Shown here piece after piece: positions 1 to 12,174 of a DNA stretch of 64,000 nt (the first letter of the stretch is position 1; the number at the start of each line of letters is the position of its first letter). Origin of the DNA: Anseranas semipalmata (lineage: Eukaryota; Chordata; Aves; Anseriformes; Anseranatidae); contig VXAA01005200.1 in assembly GCA_013399115.1 (NCBI GenBank), positions 2,062 to 66,061 of the forward strand. Direction: 5' to 3'. The notes under the pieces are model-generated. The model ran no database searches. It was given only the letters and a program-made list of their open reading frames with translations, and was not told where the DNA came from. The translations under genes were made by a program, and so were the position numbers.

Positions 1-301
1 TGTGTCCTGGCCCAGCCGCGTGCCGGGCCCCGCAGCATCGCCCCGCGCCCCTCGTGGGTGGGTGTCGTGGCAGGGGAGACGCCGGGGGCAGCCGGGAACG
101 GTGTCGGGAGCCGGCAGAGCTGAGCTGGTTCCCAGCCAGCAGGGCTTGGGCTGAGTGCTGTGGGGGTGCCCCCTCCTCCTGTTTGGCCTCAAGGAAGGGG
201 GAAAAAAAAAAAAGGAAAATGTTGGTTTTGTTTTGGCTGGGGAGCTGGAGCCACAAGGAATGTAGGGTAGACCACAGCTCGGGTTACCCACTTCCATTGC
301 A

Positions 302-302
302 N
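302..302. other. Ambiguous base (N)
   Basis: A single N lies 14 bases before the CTCCT microsatellite. It is probably an assembly or consensus ambiguity rather than biology, and it makes any reading frame across it unreliable. Confidence 0.95.
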
Positions 303-315
303 TCACGTCGTGCCG

Positions 316-358
316 CTCCTCTCCTCTCCTCTCCTCTCCTCTCCTCTCCTCTCCTCTC
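316..358. repeat. (CTCCT)n microsatellite
   Basis: About eight and a half perfect tandem copies of the pentamer CTCCT. The tract is pure polypyrimidine on the plus strand and purine on the minus strand, so it is probably polymorphic in length. Confidence 0.95.
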
Positions 359-2849
359 CGAGGAAACCAGAGCTACGGGGGTGGCAGGTAGGACGCAGCA
401 GGCCCTCACTCGTCCCTGGTGTTGTTTTTGGTGGCAGCAGGGTGATGGCCGCCCTGCAACAGCTTTCCCTTTCCCGGGTCTCCACGTGGCTGTGAGTGCC
501 TCTCCTCTGCTCTGGTGGCAGAAGAGCATCTCTCCCGCTGAACCAGGGGCTGAACGACTGGCACATCGGGAGTCCTGCGTGTTTGTGATGCAGAGACTTC
601 AGCTTAGGGACTGCTTCAGTGGCAGAAGGGTAGAGGATTTAATGCTGAGTACTATAGATTTTTTCCATCAGGATAATCTAATCCAATGCAGGTCGCCTAT
701 GGCATATTCCCGGGGTAGGCAAGTTTATGAGGCCACAGCGTCTGAGCCAGCCAGTGCAGGAGAAGCACCAAATTCTTCTCGTGGTCCTCCCCAGGAGAGG
801 TGCAGGCATGGCACGTGTCCATCCAGGTAGGCTGCAACGCGGAGAGCGATCTCGTGCTGTGTAACGGGCTGTGCTCGGCTGTCCTTAGCGTGCCACGTTG
901 GGGTGACACCAGGGACACCCTGTGGGACAGCTCTTCCACTGTGCAGCACGTTGCTGGAGGGGAATAGGATGTTGTGGAGGGGAACGGGACCTCACATGCT
1001 GCTGCCCTTGTCGCCTTTGCCACGTGAAGGTGTGAGCTGGGTGCCCCCTGGCTTTGCCGAAGTCTGGGCACCCCGGGAGCCCCTGTGAGTGCCCAGGTCC
1101 TGGCCAGGGTTGGAGAGGAGGATGCGTGGCTTGGCCCTGTTGCGGGGGAGCCGGCAGGGGTGCAGGCAGGGTCTGAGGAAGGTCTCCTGAGCCGAGGGAT
1201 GTGACACCCACCCTGGGCATGCCCATCCCCTGACCCTCGGATGCCACTGAACCCCAAACCCTGTTTTTCGGAGATAAATGGCAGGGACCTGAAAGCTCCC
1301 CTTCAGCAATGACGAAGTGAATCCTGTTATTCCTTGGTCTCCAAAACCACTGACTTCAGAGGGGACAGCTCGAAAGGAAGGAAGGAAGACCTGAAACCAG
1401 AGCAGGAAGTTCCTGAAATGTTAGAGCAGCCTTCATCCCAATGTGCTGAGCCTCTCTTCTCATAACTCTTTTTGGCTGAGCACTATGTGGTATTAAATCT
1501 AATTGCAAACTGTCCCAGGGAGTTTTGGAGTTCAGATCCTCCTGTATCTGATAACTGTCCCAATAATAAATCCAGCTGTAGCAGTTCCTGAGCTCCTGAT
1601 GGACAGGACATAGACTTTCTGAGTTTTCCACATCCTCTTTTTTTTTTTATTTTGGGTCTGTTCTGACTCTCATCACTGCACAGCCCCCCAGGCATCTGTA
1701 AGCACCAAATATGTCCCCCCGCAGGGTGGGCTTGAGGTGCAAAGCAGAGGAAAAGCACAGAAGCCGCAAGTTCCTGGTCCCCCGGGAGCGGAGGATGCAG
1801 GGTGCAGGGTGCTGCCCTGCAGATGTGATAGAACTGAGAGGTGCTGTGGCTCAGCGGAGACACGGGGGACCTGGGCAAAAACATTCGGTTTGACAGCTTT
1901 CTAGGTGGAGAGCAGGGCTGTGGGGCGGTTGCGATGCAGCGGGCCGACCCCAGAGGCAGCTGCCCATCTGCCGGCACCGCTTTGTGCAGGCACCGGCAGA
2001 GAGGTGGCGTGCGCTGACTGGCGGCTCCAGGCCGGCTGATACCTGGCAGCGCTTCTTGCTGATTCAAGTGCAGGCAGGTGGGGATGGCTTGTCTGGGCTG
2101 GGAGTTTTGATAAAGATAGCACGGTTTCCAGCTCGGCGGATTAGGCCGGGGCTGGATGTGCTCCGTGCAAGCACTCCCAAGCATGCGCCTTCCCCAGTAT
2201 TTCCCATGGCCGGAGCTACTGTTGAGTGACTGTGGAATTAAAGTATCGTTTGCAATTTTCTACATTCCAGAGCAGTGTCAGGTTTTGGCGGAGGGCAGGC
2301 TCAGTGTGTGCCTTTGTGCTCCGCTTGGCCTGCGAGCCCCTGGATGTCTCGGAGGCCATGCACGGCGCTGCCGCCCTTGCAAACTCCTGCTGCACGGAGA
2401 TGATGGGGAGCGTAGGAGAGCCAAGCAGAGGGCAGGAGGGAGCCCAGCCTCTGGGCTGGCTGGCTGGACAGTCCGTCACCCCCAGACTAAAACTTATTTC
2501 TGAAACAAAAACTTCACCCCAGCAACATATCTTCATTTTCCCAGGATTTTGAATGATTGGAAGATTGGAATCAAAATAAACACAACTGCCCGTGGTTTTA
2601 GACATCTCGCTCTCTCCCAGCATCAGGCGGGTGGTTGTCTCCAGAAAGGCTGCCCACAAAACGTAACCGAAATCCCAGTCTAAACCCCAGTTAACTTGAG
2701 CAAAAAGAAAGAAGGAAGTTGTTGTTTCGCAGCAGCCGATCCATCTGCTACCCCTTGTGGGGCTGGGGCCGGCTACGAGAAGCCAGCGCTGCTGTGGCTT
2801 TGGGTGCCTGCCTCCGTCTGCTCGGCAGGGTTAAGCAAATATCAGCTTT

Positions 2850-3060
2850 GGATTTATATAGCAGTGGAGGATCTCAAAGCGGTTTACAGGCTGTAATGAA
2901 TTAAGCCTTGCTGTGTTGCTGTGGTTGGGTTGGGATGGTGTTCTCGGTCTGTCTTTTTTTAATAGCAGAGGAAACTGAGGCATGGAAACACGAGGGGTGG
3001 GATTTGTCTGTACAAATAGAGACATGGCAGTGCAGACAGAGGTGTCTGGACTCCCTTCAT
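2850..3060 (+). repeat. Ancient MIR/L2-like repeat fragment
   Basis: The sequence contains 'GGATCTCAAAGC', then 'AATGAATTAAGCCT', then 'GGAAACTGAGGCATGGA', in the order found in the shared 3' part of MIR3/L2-type elements of amniotes. The second half, after the 'aaactgaggca' motif, is strongly diverged. Family assignment is from memory of the consensus. The copy is old and non-functional. Confidence 0.6.
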
Positions 3061-3069
3061 AAATGATGG

Positions 3070-6000
3070 AGAGAAATGGGCATCTCCAGAGTGTCGCAGG
3101 CTCCCGTGAAGGTGGGTGTGTAAAACAGCAGAGGAATGGTGTCTTCAAAGATATCCCCATCTCTCCATTGACTGGAGCAGATGCCTCCGTTGCAGACAGC
3201 TAAAGGAGGAAGATGTCAAACCTGTGCTTGGCAATATGACTCAAGTGACATAACAGATATGCAGCAGAAATGGAAGTGGAATTTGGCTCTGTCAGGAGCC
3301 CTGTGTGTGTTTTAGTTGTCTTCCTGACCCCTGAGGGCTTGGCTGGACTCACCTCAGCTTTGGGCCAAGGAACTGTCTTGCTGACAGGGGAACAGACTTG
3401 CAAAGGGCTCTCCCTGGGGGCTGCTTCAGCCCTTCCCCGTTTCCTCATCCCGCGTGTCGGTGCTGCCCGCCTGGGCCCTTTTCACATGTTCAGCTGTGCA
3501 GTGTTTTCCAAGCAACACTTGAACTCTATGGGACATGGCCTGGAGCCTCAGCTGAAGATATTCATGCAACTGTGTTTTTGTTGGTGGAAAAGGTGCTCTG
3601 AAGTCATCTTTCATGGGAGTCATGGGGCTGTGAGGATACAAAGAGGTGAGCTGAAGCAAGCAAACCCTTGTGCTTGTGGTGGAGCAGCTCCTGAGGCTTC
3701 CCATGCCCCATAGGCATCGTCCACAGATACCAAAATTCAGTATTGAGTTGTTGACTTCTGTTGACTTCAGCAGGGCTCTTGTATCCTTATGAAGAGTCAA
3801 TCAAAACTAAGATTAACTTGCTTTAAGATGAGCACAGCTTCCTGATTGAACAAAAAGGACAGGAGAAAAGACCAGCACAGTCCAGTAAAGATGAATGTGT
3901 AAGGAGCAGGTGTTTCTCTTTCCTCCACTGGACCAGGGGGGCATCTCTAGAGAGCACCTCCCTATTCTTCACATCCGCTGACTTTTTCTGAGTGAAAAAA
4001 GGACAGATCAGGTATTGAGTTCCTTCCATTGTATTTTGGGGCAGTAGTCAATATTGCAGCAAGGTCTCCAAGGCTGATCTGGAGATCGAGACGTCCTTAA
4101 TCACCATATTCCTCAGACAGACACCTCTGCTATTTACTTAATGTGCTGTGTGGCTTTGAAGCAACGCAGATGGTATCTGCTATGGATTGTTTACCATTGT
4201 GGCATGGCTAGTTCATGGGAGGGATGTTGTGAAGAATAAATAGGCACTTTGTATATGTACATATACATCACTACTTGGAGAAGGAAGTAAAGACCGACTG
4301 GACTTTCCTCCCGGTGCTCAGATTTGGGAGCTGAGAGTGGTTCTTTGGTGACGTGGCTATTCCACCAGCATCCTCCCGAGAGATTCTTCTCATTCACGTC
4401 CTGTCCATGGAGCATCTGTGGAGACAGCTGCTAAGCTGCCTGCCTGTGAGGCAGAGAGGCAATTGCCCAGGTCTTCTTTGTGATGCTCCCCTCTGGTTAA
4501 GGTGCTAGGACTCCCAGGATCTCTTCTTGTTACTCAAACACTGAATTATCTAGAGGCTTTCCTCCAAAGATGCCTGCGCAATATGGATATTTAGCCCCCC
4601 CCACTGCAATGCATAGCACGATGCCCTGCCAGATGCCTGGAATGTTTTCTTATTCCTTTGGTATGTCGTTCATGGCAGGATGATGATTCACTCCTAGGGC
4701 ATGACTTTGGGGTAGAGCTTTGGTTATCTCAACCCCATCTAGCCGCCCAGCTGGGGAGAGCGGCTCTGCTGGGACACCTGCTCGGTGCATCTTGTTAAAG
4801 CATCACAAACCCAAGGTCTGACACACCGAGGTTCCTGAGGTTCCTCCGAGGGAAGCGGATGAGCTCGTAGCACGGTTGCCACGGGGTTTGCCTGGTGCTG
4901 AGCTCAAGTTCCAGACTCTTGACTCATTTCCCAAGATCAAGTGTGCAACCCACTGTCTAACCCCAATTTCACCAGCATGCCTGAGGTTAGGAGGGGAACA
5001 ATAGAGGGAGAGGACCCTCTGGATTTCCTCTCTTGATATTTTTTCTGCATTCATATTCATTCTTACTGTTTCTATTTTTAAATTGTTTTCTTATGCAATC
5101 TGCGTGGGTATGTGCTGCTATATTTAATACTTTGCTAGTATCAGATTTTGCTTTCAAGGACTTTCAAAACAAAAACAATAAAAATCAAATCCTCCTGCAG
5201 GAGGTCATTGAGGTAGAATGGCTTTTTCCCAAGTGCTGACACGCTTTGGACTTCTCCCTGCTCCCTGTTCAAGCTTATTTCCCCTGGCCAAAAGGCACTT
5301 CTCCCCCATCAGCTGTCGCTGTGCCCAGCGACGAAGATGATGCACGGTGCCGGTGCTGTGGGTGCACAAGACGGGCTGACTTCCATTTTGCCTGTTATAG
5401 AGGGCACAGAGGATGCCTATGCAGCAGTGCCAGAAGCATCTGTCCTTACCCTGCGGCTCTCGTAGGACTTGTGCTTGCGGGCTACTTGATTTTGGGAGCT
5501 CATTGATGTATGGGCTGTTGCCTTGGCCTGAAAATGTCTCTTGGTTTTTAACATAAAGGTTTTGGACCATCACGGCAAATCCACCTCCAATTTCTTCCAG
5601 ACACTGTTGGTTTCTGCTGGAGGAGCCGGTATGTGTGATGGACCACAGAGCCGGCCCAAGCAGATGGGAAGCCATTGTCGATCCCAACTGGAGGCGTTCC
5701 ATCAGGAGTCCTCTGGCCTGCTGCTCTGGAGCTTCTGCATCGAAGCTGGGGCAGAGCTGACCAGGACAGGTCCTGCTGATGTCCTGGCCTGCAGGCGCAC
5801 ACCCTGGTGCCCCGGTCTGTGCCCATGGGAGGGCAGCGGTCTGGGCTCCCCGCTCAGCTGTGCAAGTGGGGTGGCACCGTCTGGCAGGCACTGGGGAAGT
5901 GGCTGTGCTGTATACCGAATTTTCAAAAATTGGGTTATGTAGGGCTGAGGCTCCCACTGCCCTGCTATATTTTTAGTAGCCAAACTATTCAACCAGCAGA

Positions 6001-6070
6001 ATTGTTTGCAGAAGCAAAGCACTTTTGTCCTCGAATCGTTGAGCTTCCGGCTTCCATACGCACTCAGTAG
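3070..6070. other. Noncoding stretch with mixed composition
   Basis: I see no supported exon. Around 3738-3800 the text 'TTGACTTC...TTGACTTCAG...' resembles an antisense piece of the 'cattgacttcaatggg' amniote repeat, but it is too diverged to call. A 16-bp perfect palindrome (GTATATGTACATATAC, 4251-4266) sits in an AT-rich patch. Confidence 0.4.
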
Positions 6071-6075
6071 GACAG

Positions 6076-6440
6076 TGATCATGTGCTAAATCCCAATTAA
6101 TCATTAAGAAGATATTTGAGGTTTAGCAGCTGTGTTATAAGATACAGTTTTTACTGGTTTCAACCTCAGTTAAATATGTTTTTAATAGTGGACGGTATTT
6201 AATTAAACATAAAATAACAGAGGCTTATTAAATCTAGAGAGACCTTTCCTAGCAATGGATATTGAATGTTAAGTAAATACCAGTTGGTCATTAGAAGCAT
6301 ATTCAGTGTGGTTTCACAGCTATGTAATAGGTAGGTATCTCATTACACATCTACCCAGTCTCAATGAATGCACTCTTAATAATCAATTGGCATTCATTAG
6401 ATATATAATAATAACCGTCCTATTAGAGCTGAATTAGATC
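6076..6440. promoter_or_regulatory. AT-rich, TAAT-dense island (candidate conserved noncoding element)
   Basis: About 360 bases of sharply AT-rich DNA lie between GC-rich flanks, with roughly fifteen TAAT/ATTA cores (for example ATTAATCATTAAG near the left end, TTTAATTAAAC near 6200 and TTAATAATCAATTGG near 6378). TAAT is the homeodomain core, and islands like this are common in conserved developmental enhancers. AT-richness alone raises the motif count, so an old repeat remnant is equally possible. No open frame or splice structure is seen. Confidence 0.25.
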
Positions 6441-9400
6441 CTTGTAGGAGAAAACAGGGGTAATTTGGTGCTTGCTGGTTTGTTGAGCGTATTTTATTTT
6501 GTTTTGGGTTGATGGCTCATGGAGATTAGCTTTTTCTGGGGACACCGAAGGTCAGATGACCCGGGGTGGGATGGAGAAGCACGCTTCACATCACGTGCAT
6601 CTCGGGACTGCCCAGCTCCCAAGGCGCCTTTGCTGGCGCGCAGGCGACGAAGGAGAGGTGCTGGCAGCGGTGGCTGCAGCCATCCTGGCGGCTGGGAGCT
6701 GCAGAGGGCTGGCAGCGCCGCACCGGGGTCCCGGCACAGCGCGGTGCGTGGCAAGGTTGGTGTTTGTGGGGCGACGGCGTGAGTCACAGTGTCCTTTCAG
6801 TGCTTCTTGGTCTTTCTCTTGGGCATAAATACATTACCCAGGACGGCAAGGAAGCGAGTGAAGCGCTGCCACGGGGAAGTGCTGTCTTATACAAGAAGAA
6901 TTAACCTGCAGAACTTGCTACCGCACGGTATCTTCAAAGCCAATTCATCAACTGGTGTCAGAGAAGGACGAGACTTGTTTGCGGATGATACGATCACAAA
7001 GAATCACTTAAGGCTCGGCGTGTGTTTCTAGGGTATGTTCATGTTCATGTTTAAGGGCAGCCCAGCAGCTGACCCCATTTCCCAATCTGAGTTTCTCATC
7101 TCTCTCTCTGCTCCGTGAAGTCAGGTTCTTCTCCCCCATTTCTCCCTGTCTTGTGTACCAGCTAAGTTCTTGCCAGATTGCAAAGCGTGTCGATTGTCAG
7201 CAAATGAGGGCCTTAAGAGAACTCGAGACACTCCATCACAGTTGTTCTGCAGCAGCATTAAAAAGGAGGTCACCGCAGCGGTCTGAGTGCAGGAGCCTTT
7301 TGTTTTACGTTGAGGTTAAGTACAATTTATTTTGCAAGGCCCCATGTACAGTTGCTGTTTGCATTGGTGACACACTGCTGCATTGCAGGAGCTGTTTTGG
7401 GGTGGGAAATGGGGGCTGACACGCTTGGGAAGAGTAGTTGTGGCTTTTCTTAGTAGGGAGCAGAGATTTGGGTCCTTGAGAAGTGGGTGGTCCCCTGCCC
7501 CAAGACCAAAGCTGCTCAGTCAGTTACAGTTTCTCCCCCAGCCAGGGTTGCACATTTAAAATGGTAAGTGCAGAGGTGGCAGCTTTTAAACAGAAAGAAT
7601 ACTGTCGCTGCAGAGTACCTGGCCCGTGCTGACGGCAGTGCGAGGGTTTGATTTCTGGGCTGTCTGGCAGGGGGCATGGCTGTGCAGGGGAAAGCTGGTG
7701 AAAAGCCGGAGCACAGAGCATTTCTTTTCTGGGACTCTGTGGGTAGTCCTATTAGCTTTTTTACAGTAGCACTGCTTTATAATTTCTCAGTGCTGCTGCG
7801 TTTCATAGGCCGTAACTTTTAATTTCTCCCCTTGTTAACCTGCACAGCAGTACTGACTCAGTGCTGGAACAATACGTTAGACAGTCAGTAAAAGCAGTGA
7901 TTCATGCTGGCTGGTGGATGGGATGAGCCCTTCTTCTCTGCTCACTTATTAATTTCTTCTAGCGTGTGAGTCAGGCTCCCCGCGCCCCCGGGCAGGGAAG
8001 CAGACACGGGGACTTTGAAGCGAGGAGCCAGGCAGGGGCCGGGGGGAGGCAGGCGGCTTCTGGTGGGGCCACGCTGCTCCCGGCCGGGCTGCTGCGGGCT
8101 CTGCGCCGCGCTGGTGTCGGCACAGGGGACATCGCTCCGCTGGCACCTGTGGCATCTCTGGCCAGGCCCCGCGTAGCAGCAGTCCTGGTGGCATCTCCCC
8201 TGGTGCATGGCATGGGGCTGGGAGCCCCTTCCCACCCCTGCCAGCCCGCAGGCGCGTCCTCTTGGCCAGCTCATGCCCACGGTCACCTGCGTGCATCGTG
8301 ACGTGGCATGAGGCTCGGAGCTACACAGACAAAGGCACCAGGACAGGTCCCATCTGCCTGGAACTGCTCGGGTAGAGAAATCTCTTCCAGAAGGACTTGC
8401 TGGAAGCTGTGCTGTTGGGGTACCCTTGATGTGGGTGTCCCATGCAGACCCCAGCAGGACGTGGAAGTCTGTGCCTGCCTGTCCTTGTGCAAAATGAGGG
8501 CAAATCAGTTCCTTTGCAAGGACGAGGAGCTGCCTGGTCACCAGCTCATCCACCCAGCCAAGAAATCTGTCTCGGGGCTGTCCTGGCTGTGGACTTGCCC
8601 TCCTCCACCAGCGGGTGGGCACATGGGCTGCCCCAGCCCTGCCCGTGCCAGACTGCCGGGGTGGGCTGGGGGGGCCAAGGGCACCAGGCGGCTTCTTGCC
8701 GCTGGCCGGCGGGGGCTTGCCCACGAGGGGCACCACGGCTAGACCTGGTGGGGGTTTTCCCCCTCTTCCTCTTGTTTTGTTCTCTGCCCTCTGCAAGCAG
8801 CCAGTCCACCCAGCCACCCTGGCAGCCTCCGCGCTCATCCTCACCCCCTGAAAACCCAGCTACAAGCCCTCTAATCTGAACAGGCTGGGGCAGAGGAACG
8901 CCATTGCCATCAGGACAATTCTCTGTGTGTGGTTTCCATTTATTGCAGATTTATTTCCTCTGGGTCTCCGTCTCTGTTGTTGCTCACTCCTTGGCTCGGC
9001 TCTTTGGGAGCATCCAGCATTTACCTTTTTGCAAAAAGGGGCTTTGGGGGACTGTAACTGCATTGTGTGTGTCAATTAGGAAAACACCCTCAGGAATTTC
9101 CTTTCCGATGCTGCCTAGCTCTACAATAACCTCTGTCTCCGTGTCTGCCGGCTCCCCAGTGCCTGTCCCGCCAATGCAAACCAAGGGGAGACGGGAGCAG
9201 GCTGAGCGCTGCAGACTCGTCGAGCTTCTGTTCCAGCTCCCTCTGCGAGCAGAGCCCCATCTCGTTTCCACTGCTCCCGCGTGTCTCCCTCCCTCTCTGT
9301 GCGCTGGAGTTTGGAGTTGTTTTGGAAACCGCTGCCACTCCGGCATGACGTCACCACGGTTTTGTAGTATCTCTGTCTCCATCCTAGTTAGGCGCTTCCT

Positions 9401-9480
9401 GTTCTCTGTCTCTCTCTCTGGCTCGCCTGGCTTGTCTACGCTCTTTCTTCTCCTCCACAATTCCCCAGGGATTTCTTTTA
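6440..9480. other. Noncoding stretch, no gene recognised
   Basis: GC-rich with many overlapping open frames on both strands, especially 7942-8844, which is the pattern of low stop-codon density rather than selection. I found no good acceptor/donor pair. A reading that ends KKN-stop at about 6903 follows a weak acceptor near 6840 and is not convincing. Confidence 0.4.
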
Positions 9481-9483
9481 AAC

Positions 9484-9500
9484 TTTTTTTTTTTTTTTTT
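9484..9500. repeat. T17 homopolymer run
   Basis: Seventeen consecutive T in a pyrimidine-rich stretch (about 9380-9560). It may be the A-tail of an old minus-strand retroposon or simple slippage. No retroposon body is recognisable beside it. Confidence 0.9.
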
Positions 9501-11035
9501 CTTCCTGCATCTCTTACACAGCAGCTTTTTCTTCCCTTTCCCCTATTTCTTCTTTCTCGAGTTTCCCGCTTTCGCCTGCTCTCCAAAGAGAGCCCTCCTG
9601 CCCCAAAGCCGGGGACCGGGCACGCAGCCCCGCCGTCCTGCCCCAAGCCCAGAGCCCCTGCACAGGTGGGCAGCCCCCAGCCCCAGCAGGGCCACGCGGT
9701 TGCCAGAGCTCGGCCGTTGGGCAGGGGCTGGCCGATGTCCTCTGCTGCCTCTGTGTGCCGGCAGCGGAGCTCGGGGCCGCGCCTGCTCTCCTTCCCCGGC
9801 TCCGCTTTGAGCGCCTCATCTCCACCCGCACCTTCTTCACTGCAAATCGTGGCTTCACCCGGTGCAGCTCGCCGTCCCCGGCTCCTCAGCCGAGCTCTCT
9901 GAGGAGAGGTTTAATCACGACTCTCTAGCGAGTGTTTACTGAGCACCAACAAAATATGATGTATTTCTTTAATTTCTTCCCTCACAACAGCTAAAATGCT
10001 GTCTGATCGCTGCCGGGGCTCACCTTCCCGCTGCCTGCACGTCCCGGCCCCAGCCCGGGCAGCAAGGTGATCGTGCTTCCGTGCGATCATGATGCTGTTG
10101 CAAAACTTAGGCTATTCATTTTCCATCCTTGGCTGTGCTTGTGGCTCGCCAGGTCGTTTAATCCCCGGAGTATCCTTTTTTTATGTTGTTATTTGGGCAA
10201 AAATTGGTTTCAGTCAGTGTCTCTTAATATGTGAATACACAGTGCCCAGTGGGGTAGCCCCAACAAAGATCAGAGGCTTTAACACAAATTCCCGTTAGGA
10301 TTTGGGCTGCTGGTGGGGTCTGCATGCAGGAGCCTGGGCTCCTGCTCCCCCTTTTCCTGTGCACAGCCCCGCAGAGACTCCTGCACTGGAGCCCGCAGGG
10401 ACAGGATGGCTCACGGGGTCAGGATGGCTCACGGGGACGGTGTCTGGGTGAGGGAGGTGCTCACCCTGCATGGAGATGCATGTGTGTTTTTATCTCGAAG
10501 TGACTCCCTCCATCGGTGGATGGTGCTTGGTGGACCCCTGCGAGGTGGGTCAGTGATATTTGGGTGCTTTTTCCTCTTACCAAGAGCTCGGGCTGGACCA
10601 GAGGCCCCCGCATCCTCCCGAGGTGTGTTGTGTCTGTGAATTAAACCAGCAGAACAGCAGCAGGTGAGGGAGGGAGGTCTGCTTCGTCTCTGCCGCCCCT
10701 GACCGCGTTGTAGCGGGTGCACAGAGCTGGGGTCACTGTTGTGGTGGTGCTTAACAGACCAGCTGTGGGAGCTGGAGAACACGGGACCCTGCTTAGGACA
10801 CGAACCCTTCCTCGGGTCAGGGGCTGCAGTCTTCAAAGCAGGAGGATAACTGCGGTGAGTTGGCGGTGAGCATTAATGCTGCAGGCTTGGGGCTGCTGGC
10901 CAGGGGTGGGAGCTGCATGGCCAGCGAGGGAGGAGGTGATAAAGGTCACTAGCTCCTGTGGGACAGAGGGAAGAAACGAGTGGAAAGGTAATTTATTGCT
11001 TTTATTTATTGCGGGGAAAAAAGCTGTAAACTTAC
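9501..11035. other. GC-rich noncoding stretch
   Basis: 9580-9900 is CpG-rich with open frames on both strands and no initiation context or splice sites that stand out. Apart from the 18-bp duplication at 10402-10437, nothing specific is seen. Confidence 0.4.
10402..10437. repeat. 18-bp tandem duplication
   Basis: The 18-mer beginning CAGGATGGCTCACGGGG occurs twice head to tail, differing only in the last base (T versus A). It is a local slippage duplication; no open frame with coding features uses it. Confidence 0.9.
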
Positions 11036-11118
11036 CGTACGCTGTACAGCCAGCGCCCGTAGCGAGTTGCCCGGCTGGCCCTCGGCAGGGGCTTGCAGGG
11101 ATTTCTTGGAACTGGGCC
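11036..11118 (-). CDS. Weak candidate internal exon
   Basis: On the minus strand a consensus donor (ACG then GTAAGT) lies 83 bases after a CTCCCAG acceptor. All three frames are open across it, so no reading can be preferred and coding status is doubtful. It is listed only because the donor is near perfect. No family is recognised. Confidence 0.1.
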
Positions 11119-12087
11119 CTGGGAGCTCGGAGGTGGGGTGAGTGTTTTGTGAGAGCCACGCTGCTGGCATCCCTGCTGACGCAGGGTGCTGGGTCAGGCA
11201 CCGTGCTGGTGCCCGGAGGGGTTCTCCGCCTGGCACACACCGGTCGTTTTGGATCGCTTTTGCGGCGCCGTGCTGCCGGTGCTGTGGGATGCTCCTTTCC
11301 AGGCAGGAGAAAGCAGGGGAAGATAAACCTGTGTCTGAGCTGGCTGGGAGAAGACATTTCCATGGAAATTGCCTCCAGGTTTGCGATTGCCACCTAACCT
11401 GGGGCAGCCGTGGAGGCCTGTAATCTGGGGAGAGGCTGTGGGCGGCCGGATGGGAATCTGGGGACAGACGGCTGCTCTGCCAGCAGGGAAGAGAGGAGGA
11501 GGAGGAGGAGGAAGAAGCAGGAGCCCCTGTGCAGCCCTGAGCGTTGCAGAGATGGTGAGCAATTTAATACCTTGCAGTGCCGGAGCTAGGGGGTACCCCA
11601 AGAGATCAGCTGGGAAAAGGCTAACACAGATTGAAGGCGGTCACTTTTTCACGTGGTTCACAGACATCGTGGATCTGGCTGCGATGGAGGCCAGGAGGGT
11701 AAACGGGCTCAGAAGGGCAGAGGATGAAGGGCAGGAGGGCTGGGCCTGGGGGGCTGCTGGAGCAGGCGGCGCGGAGGCAGCCAGTGCCTGGAAAGCTGCG
11801 TGCCGAGGATGCGTGCAGGAGGGACCTGGGCAGCGGCTGCTGGCCGGGCTGTTGGTCCGGTCCAGGTGCTACCCCAGTTTTGGAGGCTCCCCAGCTCAGC
11901 CTTCTCGGGCGCAGGAGCCCGCGGGACGGGGTGAGCCTGAGGACGCGGGTGGGAGCCGCTGGGCGAGCCAGGGCGGGGGCCAGGGCTTAGATGCATCGGG
12001 CAGGGCTGTGGGCGGCAGGCGGAGGGGCGGATCCAGCCCAGCGCTAAAAGCCCTGGCGGCTCCGGGCGCGCGCCTTCTGCATGCAAC
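11119..12087. other. GC-rich noncoding stretch with a purine (AGG) tract
   Basis: An (AGG)n tract runs from about 11494 to 11512. The rest is CpG-rich (strongest from 11900), with open frames in several directions but no supported exon. Confidence 0.4.
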
Positions 12088-12174
12088 ATGTGTCACCTGC
12101 CACCCGAGAGGCCGCTGTGTTTCGGCAAAGTGCTTCCGATATGCATCCCTTGCCAGGCGCGGCCCTGCGTGAAC
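12088..12174 (+). CDS. Weak candidate first coding exon (29 codons)
   Basis: An ATG at 12088 opens 29 codons, rich in Cys and Pro, that end exactly at a consensus donor (GAAC then GTGAGT, phase 0), inside CpG-rich DNA. That would suit a first coding exon. Against it, the ATG context is ordinary, no family is recognised, and no downstream exon of matching phase was found nearby. It may be chance. Confidence 0.12.

Larger units (their letters stand above)
1..2830. other. GC-rich noncoding stretch, no gene recognised
   Basis: No exon with a convincing acceptor, donor and protein-like reading was found. The long open frame from 54 to 830 crosses the N at 302 and a CTCCT microsatellite, and frames on the other strand are equally open, as GC-rich DNA allows. 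An A12 run (202-213) and a T-rich run (about 1638-1648) are present. The stretch is probably intergenic or intronic. Confidence 0.5.

Noticed and set aside
54..830. Long plus-strand open frame near the left end
   Set aside because: It crosses an N and a pentanucleotide microsatellite, overlaps open frames on the other strand and has no protein-like content.
3720..3800. Possible antisense amniote repeat ('ttgacttcagcagggctc')
   Set aside because: Too diverged to separate from chance.
4251..4266. 16-bp perfect palindrome GTATATGTACATATAC
   Set aside because: About one 16-bp palindrome is expected by chance in 64 kb, more so in AT-rich text.
6789..7031. Reading ending 'FADDTITKNHLRL', reminiscent of a reverse transcriptase FADD motif
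   Set aside because: No other RT motif lies upstream or downstream in any frame. The match is four residues.
8904..9902. 332-codon open frame
   Set aside because: It runs through pyrimidine-rich and CpG-rich DNA with a T17 tract, and the minus strand is open over 220 codons in the same place. Composition explains it.
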